In this document: one piece after another, positions 9,335 to 16,598 of the stretch
Numbering within the stretch: position 1 is the first letter of the stretch
Layout: every line of letters starts with the position of its first letter
Assembly: GCA_963729275.1 (NCBI GenBank)
Contig: CAVSNH010000003.1
Coordinates: 786,604-850,603, forward strand
DNA: 64,000 nt
Direction: 5' to 3'
Source of the DNA: CAVSNH01 sp963729275
GTDB lineage: Bacteria > Actinomycetota > Acidimicrobiia > Acidimicrobiales > RAAP-2
Notes under the pieces: generated by a model
Told to the model about the DNA's origin: nothing
Database searches by the model: none
Seen by the model: the letters and a program-made list of their open reading frames with translations, nothing else
Position numbers and translations under genes: made by a program

Positions 9335-9735
9335 ATGGCGCAGATCCATAAGAGGACGACCCGGACCGGAGTGGTCCGCGACGACGTGAGGACCCCTATC
9401 GGCAGTCGGGTCGTGACAAGACGCTCAAACGCTGACGAGATGCCGGTGCCCTGTGCGACGTCGGTCGAAGGCGATCGGCTACGGGGTCTTGCTATCGATC
9501 AGCGACGAGCGCGGGTGACGCTTGCCCCTATAGTCGCGACAATCCCGATGAGCCCCGTATGGCTCTCTTGCGCACCGAACCGTCGACCAGTACAAGTGGC
9601 TGTTCGCGCGTCACATCGAGCAGGACCTGAAAAATCGAGCGACCGGGGACATCGACCGGTCGGCAACTGATGGAACGCTCAGCTTCCCGGCCAGCACGGG
9701 ACGACGGGTGCCAGGGCCTACCGCCTCTTGTCGTG
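9335..9735 (+). pseudogene. Decayed phage-type tyrosine integrase, N-terminal half
   Basis: The start MAQIHKRTTRTGVVRDDVR matches the usual opening of actinobacterial phage integrases (Arm-DNA-binding domain). Shifting frames recovers SGRDKTLKR and then a stop, followed by HRTVDQYKWLFARHIEQDL and later TTGARAYRLLS, which are the SAM-like core-binding domain segments. At least three frame changes and stops are needed. The catalytic domain (R, HxxR, Y) is absent; the remnant stops where an IS terminus begins at 9734. This is a fossil of an integrated element. Confidence 0.7.
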
Positions 9736-9785
9736 AAGAGTGTCATGCCGATGTCCGGTCGCTGACCTAGGCACATCCTCCAAAA
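9734..9785 (+). repeat. Solo terminus of the 20968/49255 IS family
   Basis: TGAAGAGTGTCATG at 9734 followed by CGCTGACCTAGGCACATCC matches the left end of the two larger IS copies. No transposase follows. Confidence 0.6.
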
Positions 9786-10201
9786 GGGGGCCCTGCGCCA
9801 GGATGCCTACTGGGTCGGTCAGACCGAGCTTTGCCTGACGAGCTGGCTCACAGATTCTGTGCCGGCCCGCATGGCCTGGCCTACATGGGATCGCCCCTCG
9901 ACTGGCCCGCCGGGCCGACCGGAGTGACTTCATAGGAGCCAGGTCGAGAGTGAGCTCAACTCAGACGTGTCTCCGAGCGGCCCTGCGAGGGGTTCGCCGT
10001 CCATACCTCGAACCATCTGGCACAGGGACCCCGGGCTCGTGACCGAGTCCCAGTCAGAGCGGCCCGGCCTTGGAGCTCGACCCAGTGGCGACCATCGTCA
10101 CCATTCCACCCGGCGACCTACCTGGCGAACTCTCGTTGTCCAAGGCCCGTTCCGTCCTGAGGCGCGCAACTCCAGGACTCGATTGTGCACGTAATAGTGA
10201 A
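9786..10201. other. Intergenic region downstream of glmS
   Basis: About 400 bases between the IS remnant and the 3' end of glmS. I see no gene or clear hairpin terminator; it may contain further unrecognisable mobile DNA. Confidence 0.4.
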
Positions 10202-12013
10202 TCACTCGACGGTGACGCTCTTTGCCAAATTACGAGGCTTGTCGATATCGCGACCCATGGCGAGGGCGGCGTGGTACGCCATGATCTGCAGTGGGATACC
10301 TAGCAGGACAGGCTGCAATTCGGGTTCGGTTGTCGGGACAGTGAGGGTCACGTCCGCAGGGGTCGCGGTTAGTGAATCGGTGACAGCGATGATGGGCCCC
10401 CCTCGGGCATCAATCTCTGCAATTGATGCCATGTTCTTTTCCCACAGTTCGTCAAACGGCGCAATCATGACGGTTGGGATTTCTTTAGTGACGAGCGCAA
10501 GCGGCCCGTGCTTGAGTTCCGCCGCCGGGTATGCCTCTGCATGAATATAGGAGACCTCCTTCAACTTCTGGGCGCCCTCGAGGGCGACGTGGAAGCCTTG
10601 AACCCTCCCGACATAGAAGGCGCTCGAAGCATCAGTGAGACGTTTCGCCGCATCAGCGATCTCCTCCTCGCAGTCGAGCGCCTCCCGGATCTGCGCTGGG
10701 AGTGCCTCAAGCGCCTTGATGAGTCGGTCTCCAGCCGCCGGACCAACGTCGCGGATACGACCAAGGTGCAAGGCAAGCAGCACGAAAGCAACAACCGTCG
10801 AAGTAAAAGTCTTCGTCGACGTCACAGATACTTCTGGGCCTGCATGGAGATAGATGCCCGAGCCACACTCACGCGCGATCGTGCTGCCCGGCGTGTTGAC
10901 GATGCCGAGAACGTTGCCACCCTTGCGGATGATCTCCTGGACCGCTGCAAGGGTGTCGTAGGTCTCCCCGGACTGGCTGATTGCAATGTAAAGAGTGTCC
11001 GGATCGATGACCGGATTGCGATAACGGAACTCTGACGCGGTTTCGGCATCCGCGGGGATCCGTGTAAGGCCCTCGATCAAGTGAGCGCCGGCAAGGCCTG
11101 CATAGAAGGCAGAGCCGCATCCGATGACCTTGATGCGCCGCAGAGCCAATACGTCGTGTGGGGAGAGATCGATCCCGCCCAGATGAGCCGTTGCGAAACG
11201 GTGGTCGATCCGGCCCCGCAGGACCCCCTCCACGGCAGCGGGCTGCTCGTGGATCTCCTTGTGCATGTAGTCGGCGTGACCACCCTTATCGTAGGCGGTC
11301 TTCGACACCGGAGAGACCACCGGCCGCTTCTTGGTCGGTTCAGCGTTGAGGGTGAACGTTCGAAACCCCCCAGTATTCAGTACCGCCATCTCGCGGTCGT
11401 CGAGGTAGACGATTTGGTCTGTATGGCGCACAAGCGCCGAAGCGTCCGAGGCCACGAAATGCTCACCCTTGCCGATGCCAAGCAACACCGGACTACCGTT
11501 TCTGGCAACAACGATTCGATCCGGCTGGTGTTGGTCGATGACGACAAGGCCGTAGGCACCTTCGACGAGAAGGAGTGCGGCACGCACTCTGTCCTCCAAT
11601 TCCGCCGCCGGCTGGGCGGCAATGAGATGAGCCAACACTTCTGTGTCAGTCTCGGACACGAAGGCTGTGTCCAGGAGAGCCGTGGCTCGCAGCTCCGCAG
11701 CGTTCTCGATAATGCCGTTGTGAACTACCGCGATCGACTTGGAGGCATCGACGTGGGGATGGGCGTTTGCGTCAGTCGGTTTTCCATGTGTCGCCCAGCG
11801 CGTGTGACCGATGCCCACTGTTCCATGGAGCCGCTTCGGTGCCGTTGCGATCAATTCGTCCACTCGACCGGAGCGCTTGTGGATTTTGAGGTCGCTCCGT
11901 CCGACGATGGCCACGCCTGCGGAGTCGTAACCCCGATACTCGAGTCTCTGGAGCGCTCCAAAAAGAATCGGAACGGCATCTTCCCTGCCGATGTAGCCGA
12001 TGATTCCACACAT
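10202..12013 (-). CDS. glmS: Glutamine-fructose-6-phosphate aminotransferase
   Basis: 603 residues, the normal length. It begins MCGIIGYIG, with Cys2 as the N-terminal glutaminase nucleophile after Met removal. The first half is the Ntn-type GATase domain (RLEYRGYDSAG, HTRWATHG); the second half holds two SIS sugar-phosphate isomerase domains (GCGSAFYAG, ISQSGETYDT) and ends in the characteristic KSVTVE. It makes glucosamine-6-phosphate, the first committed step to UDP-GlcNAc and peptidoglycan. A longer frame extends upstream, but ATG 12013 is fixed by the catalytic Cys2. A small gene ends 11 bases upstream and is probably cotranscribed. Confidence 0.97.
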   Translation of the reverse strand: MCGIIGYIGREDAVPILFGALQRLEYRGYDSAGVAIVGRSDLKIHKRSGRVDELIATAPKRLHGTVGIGHTRWATHGKPTDANAHPHVDASKSIAVVHNGIIENAAELRATALLDTAFVSETDTEVLAHLIAAQPAAELEDRVRAALLLVEGAYGLVVIDQHQPDRIVVARNGSPVLLGIGKGEHFVASDASALVRHTDQIVYLDDREMAVLNTGGFRTFTLNAEPTKKRPVVSPVSKTAYDKGGHADYMHKEIHEQPAAVEGVLRGRIDHRFATAHLGGIDLSPHDVLALRRIKVIGCGSAFYAGLAGAHLIEGLTRIPADAETASEFRYRNPVIDPDTLYIAISQSGETYDTLAAVQEIIRKGGNVLGIVNTPGSTIARECGSGIYLHAGPEVSVTSTKTFTSTVVAFVLLALHLGRIRDVGPAAGDRLIKALEALPAQIREALDCEEEIADAAKRLTDASSAFYVGRVQGFHVALEGAQKLKEVSYIHAEAYPAAELKHGPLALVTKEIPTVMIAPFDELWEKNMASIAEIDARGGPIIAVTDSLTATPADVTLTVPTTEPELQPVLLGIPLQIMAYHAALAMGRDIDKPRNLAKSVTVE

Positions 12014-12024
12014 AAGATTCGCTC

Positions 12025-12294
12025 CTAGCCGTAGATCAGGCGCCGAATCTGACGCTCGGTCAAGTCGGGTGCGGCGACGGGCCGGCAGCCGAGCTCCTCC
12101 CGGATACGCCGGAAGATTTCGGCATTGCCGATGCCAAGTGATTGAAGTTCCCGGTGGCGACGACGAACGACGTCCTCGACTGACTCGCTGAAGTAGGCGA
12201 CCGTCTCCTCGATGACCCGCGTTGCGACGTATGGGTCCATGAGCGTGGTTCGGGTGACGTGTCTCACCAACTCGCCCCACTCGTCCCTCGCCAC
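12025..12294 (-). CDS. Conserved-looking 89-residue hypothetical protein upstream of glmS
   Basis: Starts at GTG 12294 and ends 11 bases before glmS. The product is helical and charged: MDPYVATRVIEETVAYFSESVEDVV, then a basic segment and a C-terminus LTERQIRRLIYG. There are no Cys, no signal and no membrane segment. I do not recognise the family. The tight spacing suggests one operon with glmS and possibly a role in its control, but that is context only. Confidence 0.65.
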   Translation of the reverse strand: MARDEWGELVRHVTRTTLMDPYVATRVIEETVAYFSESVEDVVRRRHRELQSLGIGNAEIFRRIREELGCRPVAAPDLTERQIRRLIYG

Positions 12295-12422
12295 CAGGCC
12301 AGTATGACAACCGAACGGACTCTTGGCACCGAGTTTGCCCGAAATCGGGCAGAATCTCGGTAGTTGTAGGGGTGGTCAAGGGTCTGAAGGCTCGTTTACT
12401 CATCCCACGGCTTTGACCGGGC

Positions 12423-12840
12423 TGAAGGGTGTCATGACGGCGCATGCCCGCTGACCAGGCAGATCCGCGTGGATGAGATTTCGGCACTCACAAGTCCTTC
12501 CTTCCTGGCTATGGGAATGTCGGATTCGCGATCTCCAATGAGGACTGACTCCGCCCGACACACCAAGCCCGTCATCAACAAGTCAAAGTCGAAGACGTCG
12601 GTGGGCGCCGTGAGGTGGAGGCAGCTCCGGCGATGGCGTCCAAGACCCACTCCCAGCATCGGTCGATTGCCCCACTCGCGGAGGCTGACCCTCCCAAGGC
12701 GAGCTCCAGAAGCCGCATCGAGATCTCGACGACGAGCATCCGACGCATCTTGGCGGTCAAGTCCCGTCCTGGTCTGAGCCGGCAGACCTGGCGCCAGTTC
12801 ATGCAGTCAGGCATGAACTCTTCACGCGAGACAGACGTAC
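12423..12840 (+). mobile_element. Internally deleted relic of the 20968/49255 IS family
   Basis: It starts with TGAAGGGTGTCATGACGGCG and CGCTGACCAGGCAGATCC, the family's left end. Around 12695-12815 it retains a piece of transposase: IEISTTSIRRIL followed by QTWRQFMQ aligns with IEISATSIRRIT and DTWCQFMR of the full copies. The rest of the element, including the catalytic core, is missing. Confidence 0.7.
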
Positions 12841-12988
12841 GAACTGGGCCCGGAGCTGCGGAGTCTTGGCGGGAGAGACCAGCAGCTCGAACGGGCCCGA
12901 TGGCTCTTATTCTAGTTAAACTGCTTGCTCCATGCAACCGATGCGCTAAGCAACTCATGAATCACCCCAGGTCAGCGAAGGGGGATCG

Positions 12989-13165
12989 GTGGAAAGTGAG
13001 CCAGAAGGCGAAGTGGTGGTCGTCTGCGATGTCTACGGATGCCACAGCGAACTGGTTGTGGCGCCAGGGCTGGACGTTCACCAGGCGATCGAGGACCACG
13101 CCGACTGGGCGTGTGTCGACGGGACGTATGTTTGCGTTCGACACCAGCGGCCGTGGCTCTCTTGA
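12989..13165 (+). CDS. Small 58-residue hypothetical protein with four Cys
   Basis: The frame starts at GTG 12989, with GAAGGGGGA 5-7 bases upstream, and ends at TGA 13163-13165. The product has a hydrophobic strand VVVVCDVYGCHSELVV, a helix (DVHQAIEDHADWA) and CVDGTYVCVRHQRPW. The CxxxxC/CxxxxxxC spacing could bind a metal or form disulfides. Codon use favours C or G in third position. I do not recognise the family. It lies between an IS relic and a convergent MarR gene. Confidence 0.5.
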   Translation: MESEPEGEVVVVCDVYGCHSELVVAPGLDVHQAIEDHADWACVDGTYVCVRHQRPWLS

Positions 13166-13219
13166 GTCGGCATGTGCGATTGACCGCAGTCTCCGATGAG
13201 GAGCGGCTTTATCTGAACC

Positions 13220-13708
13220 TCAGACGTCCCAGCCCGTGCACCAGTCCTGTTCGGGAACTTCCCCAGCGGCGGCGGCCAACTGTACGAGCCCTTCGACCAT
13301 TGCCCGTTGCACTTCTTCCGGGATCGATGCCAGAAGATCGGCGATCTCGGCACGCCGATGTTGGGTGACTGTCGTGACGAGACGATGACCCGATTCCGTG
13401 AGGGCGAGACGCATTTGTCGCCGATCCTTGGTGTCGGTTCGCCGTCGCACCAAGCCCTTGCGCACCAATCGCTCCACCATGCGGGACGCGGTCGGCGCCG
13501 TTACGGCAACGGCTTCGGCCAAGGCGCTAACTGACTGGGGCCCGTGGGAAGCCAAGACGACGAGGCTCCGGTACTGAGTGAGCGTGACCTCCTCACCGAC
13601 ATCAGCGAGCGAGCGAGCGGCCATTCCGACCAATGCCCGACTGGCCGAGACCACCGCATCTACGACGGGATCCGCGTCTCGGGTGATCGAAGTGGCATTT
13701 GCATGCAC
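13220..13708 (-). CDS. MarR-family transcriptional regulator
   Basis: 162 residues. The winged helix-turn-helix core is clear: VTLTQYRSLVVLASHGPQSV, then SALAEAVAVTAPTASRMVERL (recognition helix) and GLVRRRTDTKDRRQMRLALT (wing). MarR proteins dimerise and release DNA on binding small phenolics or on oxidation. The start is GTG 13708 with only a weak upstream purine run. The protein is a close paralogue of the divergent MarR at 13898, including the C-terminal EVPEQDW motif, so one is a duplicate of the other. The target gene of this copy is not evident. Confidence 0.9.
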   Translation of the reverse strand: MHANATSITRDADPVVDAVVSASRALVGMAARSLADVGEEVTLTQYRSLVVLASHGPQSVSALAEAVAVTAPTASRMVERLVRKGLVRRRTDTKDRRQMRLALTESGHRLVTTVTQHRRAEIADLLASIPEEVQRAMVEGLVQLAAAAGEVPEQDWCTGWDV

Positions 13709-13888
13709 TAGGCAATTCTTTCACATCCGGGGCGGACGCCGTCGGTGCGAATCCTCTCGACAAAATCCCGATCCGGTTCAGTTTTCGCGCCGCTTCGGCT
13801 CATTCCCTCCCACCTCTGCCGAGCCCAAGCCCGCAGCAACCGGCAGGAATCCCTAGCCCGGGCGGGGCCGTACCGCAACTCATACTCT

Positions 13889-13906
13889 ATACAATAGTTG
13901 CTGTAT
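13889..13906. promoter_or_regulatory. Candidate MarR operator overlapping a start codon
   Basis: ATACA, eight bases, TGTAT form an inverted repeat in the AT-rich stretch between the two divergent MarR genes. It overlaps the probable TTG start at 13898 and a TATACAAT element that could be a -10 box. Position and symmetry fit MarR autorepression; binding is inferred. Confidence 0.45.
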
Positions 13907-14386
13907 GCAGCTTACGACGGAACCGAGCGTCCTGATCCACTCGTCGACGCCGTCCTGTCGGTCAGCCGGGTCCTGGTCGCGACCGCCGCGCGGTCGCTTG
14001 CCGATGCGGGTGAGCAGGTGACCCTCCCGCAGTATCGGGCCCTCGTGGGGCTGGCCTCCAGGGGTCCGCAAAGCGTCGCGGAACTGGCCGAGGCTGTTTC
14101 GGTGACCCCGCCCACCGCGTCCCGGATGTGCGAGCGGCTCGTCAGGAAAGACCTCGTCAACAGGCGGGCCGGTAGGACGGACCGGCCACAAGTGGGAGTG
14201 GGCCTGACCCGGGCCGGCCGACAGATCATCGACGATGTCACGAAGCGCCGGAGGGCGGAGATCGCCAACTTGGTCGCAAATGTGTCGCACCAGGCTCGCG
14301 TTTCGCAGGTCGAGGCTCTGCAGCAGTTGTGCGAGACCGCAGGGGAGGTGCCAGAGCAGGACTGGTCCCTCGGCTGGGACTTGTAG
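13898..14386 (+). CDS. MarR-family regulator upstream of CLC transporter
   Basis: 162 residues from TTG 13898; no in-frame ATG or GTG exists before the conserved domain, and the upstream sequence looks like a -10 element, so the message may be leaderless. The wHTH is intact: VTLPQYRALVGLASRGPQSV, SVTPPTASRMCERL, then a wing with RTDRPQVGVGLT. It is a paralogue of the divergent gene at 13220. Its TAG stop abuts the GTG of the CLC gene at 14387, so the two are one operon and this protein probably represses it. The ligand is unknown. Confidence 0.88.
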   Translation: MLYAAYDGTERPDPLVDAVLSVSRVLVATAARSLADAGEQVTLPQYRALVGLASRGPQSVAELAEAVSVTPPTASRMCERLVRKDLVNRRAGRTDRPQVGVGLTRAGRQIIDDVTKRRRAEIANLVANVSHQARVSQVEALQQLCETAGEVPEQDWSLGWDL

Positions 14387-16393
14387 GTGTCGACCGACTC
14401 GCATTCCGAGAGCGGGTTCCGCTGGCTCGTGCAATCGGCTGGGGCAGCTCTGCGGACATCCAGCCTGGGATTGGTGATCATGGCAGTTATCGTCGGAGTG
14501 GGTGCCGGCTTCGGGGCTGTGGCGTTCCGCTGGCTGATCCTAAGTTTCACGTGGCTTGCCACTGGTTACTGGCAGTTCGGACAACAAGGCCGGATACCTA
14601 GCCTGCACTTCCCAGACCTCGGGATCTGGTTCCTCCTTGTGATCCCGATCATTGGCGGCATTCTCTACGGGCCACTCATCCAACGGTTCGCGCCGGAGGC
14701 GCGTGGCCATGGTGTGCCCGAGGTCATGCTTGCAGTGGCGGAGAACGGCGGACGCATCCGGCCGCAGGTCACCGTGGTGAAGGCTCTCGGATCTGCAATC
14801 TGTATCGGCACCGGCGGATCCGTTGGGCGAGAAGGCCCAATCGTGCAGATCGGGTCCGCGCTCGCGTCAACTCTCGGCCAGTGGGTTCGGATGTCCGAGA
14901 CCCGACTACGCATCATCGTTGCCTGTGGCGCGGCCGGCGGGATCGCGGCCACGTTCAACGCCCCCCTTACTGGTGTGTTCTTCGGATTCGAAATCATCCT
15001 GCGGGAGTTCTCCATCGATGCCCTGTTCGGGACGATCGTCTCGGCGGTCGCTGCCGACCTCGTGAGCCGAGCCTTCTTCGGTTCGGCGCCGTTCTTCTCA
15101 AATCTCCCCCACAACCTGGTGGTTCACGACGACCGCACCTTTTTGCTGATAGCCGTGCTCGGAATCACATCGGGTCTGCTGGGTTGGGCATTCAAGAGCT
15201 TTCTTTACAAGTTGGAGGACATCGGCGATGCCCTGTGGACGCAGCGCCCGGAGTGGGCCCGCCCGGCGGTGGGCGGCATCGCCCTCGGGGCGCTTCTCCT
15301 CCTGATCCCCGAGATGTACGGCGTCGGCTACCCCGTGTTGGAGAAGGCAGTTGCCGGTCAATACGTCTTGTGGTTCCTCGTCATCCTCCTCTTCGGCAAG
15401 ATCCTCGCCACCAGCCTTACCCTCTCCATTGGGGGCTCTGGGGGGATCTTCGCCCCCTCCTTGTTCATTGGGGCGATGGAAGGGACGGCCTTCGGCTCCA
15501 TCGTCGAGCATCTTTTCGGTCACGCAGTGGGCAATCCCGCAGTGTTCGCCGTGGTGGCGATGGGTGGTGTGTTCGGGGCGGCGGCCCAAGCCCCTCTCAC
15601 CGCCATCGCCAGCGCCCTGGAGATGACCGGGAACTTCACTCTTACGCTTCCGGTCATGCTCGTTGTCGGGATTGCCACCGCTATCTCCAAGCGGCTGAGC
15701 TACGGGAGCATCTACACCACGAAGCTGTTGCGCCGCGGCATCGACATCGAGCGCCCGCTCCCCACCAATGTCTTGCACACCTTGACGGTCGCCGATGTCA
15801 TGCAGCCAGTTGGGATGGGGACGGCGGCCGTGGAGCTTGGGGCTTCTGCGGACGGTCCGTATCGTGTCGGGCATGACGGCTGGGCCGCCTTGCTGGGCCA
15901 GGCGACCGACCTAGGGCCACCACAGATCCTCTTCAGCGACGAGACCCTCGACCAGGCGCTACGCCAGCTCGTCCTCTACGGCCGATTCGGGCTTCCCGTC
16001 CTTTCACCCGACGAGAAGTATCTGCGAGGATGGATCACGCGCCGCAATGTCCTACACGCCGTGAGTGAACGGATGGGCTCCGTTACCCGCGAGGCCGAGC
16101 TGGGCACGCTTGCCGCCGAGTTCTCCGAACCTGACGCGGCGGCGCGTCTCCACAAGCCACCCAAACCCCTCCAAAGCTACGACCTCTTCGAAATCCCCAT
16201 CCACGCATCGTCCGCGATCGTGGATCGGCGAGTGGGTGAGGTGGCGTGGCCACGGGGGTCGGTGGTGGTAGCCGTATCCGAGCATCACGAGCTCGTTGCC
16301 CCCCGGACCGATGCCCGACTGCTCGCCGGCGAGCGCATCGTCCTCCTTGCCCCTGTCCGCTGGGGAGGGTCCTGCGGGCGCCTCATTGGATGA
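14387..16393 (+). CDS. CLC-family chloride transporter with C-terminal CBS and TrkA-C-like domains
   Basis: 668 residues. The membrane domain has the CLC selectivity signatures GREGPIVQIGS (near residue 150, with the gating Glu of exchangers) and GGSGGIFAPSLFIG, and about ten hydrophobic helices. The C-terminal 220 residues hold a CBS-like pair (VADVMQP; LRQLVLYGRFGLPVLSPD) and a final RCK/TrkA-C-like beta segment (DRRVGEVAWPRGSVVVAVS). It should move chloride across the membrane, probably as a chloride/proton antiporter. GTG 14387 follows the MarR stop directly. A second, more divergent CLC lies at 22525. Confidence 0.93.
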   Translation: MSTDSHSESGFRWLVQSAGAALRTSSLGLVIMAVIVGVGAGFGAVAFRWLILSFTWLATGYWQFGQQGRIPSLHFPDLGIWFLLVIPIIGGILYGPLIQRFAPEARGHGVPEVMLAVAENGGRIRPQVTVVKALGSAICIGTGGSVGREGPIVQIGSALASTLGQWVRMSETRLRIIVACGAAGGIAATFNAPLTGVFFGFEIILREFSIDALFGTIVSAVAADLVSRAFFGSAPFFSNLPHNLVVHDDRTFLLIAVLGITSGLLGWAFKSFLYKLEDIGDALWTQRPEWARPAVGGIALGALLLLIPEMYGVGYPVLEKAVAGQYVLWFLVILLFGKILATSLTLSIGGSGGIFAPSLFIGAMEGTAFGSIVEHLFGHAVGNPAVFAVVAMGGVFGAAAQAPLTAIASALEMTGNFTLTLPVMLVVGIATAISKRLSYGSIYTTKLLRRGIDIERPLPTNVLHTLTVADVMQPVGMGTAAVELGASADGPYRVGHDGWAALLGQATDLGPPQILFSDETLDQALRQLVLYGRFGLPVLSPDEKYLRGWITRRNVLHAVSERMGSVTREAELGTLAAEFSEPDAAARLHKPPKPLQSYDLFEIPIHASSAIVDRRVGEVAWPRGSVVVAVSEHHELVAPRTDARLLAGERIVLLAPVRWGGSCGRLIG

Positions 16394-16598
16394 AGGTCCC
16401 AATCCTGGTCACGACGCTGATCGGGAGCAGGACCAGCCTGAGTAGCGGGCGTGCGGCCATCACCGCGGCGAGGAGGGCACTCACCAGCCCGTCTTACTGC
16501 TCTATAGATAGTCGGGATGGGCTCACGGTTCACCATGGCACGAGACCTGCGAGCGTCAGCAATCGAGATCACCCTCTACCGTTGGTGCCAGACGGCGG
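16394..16598. other. Short convergent spacer
   Basis: Between the convergent CLC and ATPase genes. No gene and no strong hairpin seen. Confidence 0.4.

Noticed and set aside
12014..12487. Upstream extension of the glmS frame
   Set aside because: The catalytic Cys must be residue 2, which fixes the start at 12013; the extension overlaps another gene.
15098..15874. Long minus-strand frame inside the CLC gene
   Set aside because: Antisense shadow with no signal or domain.
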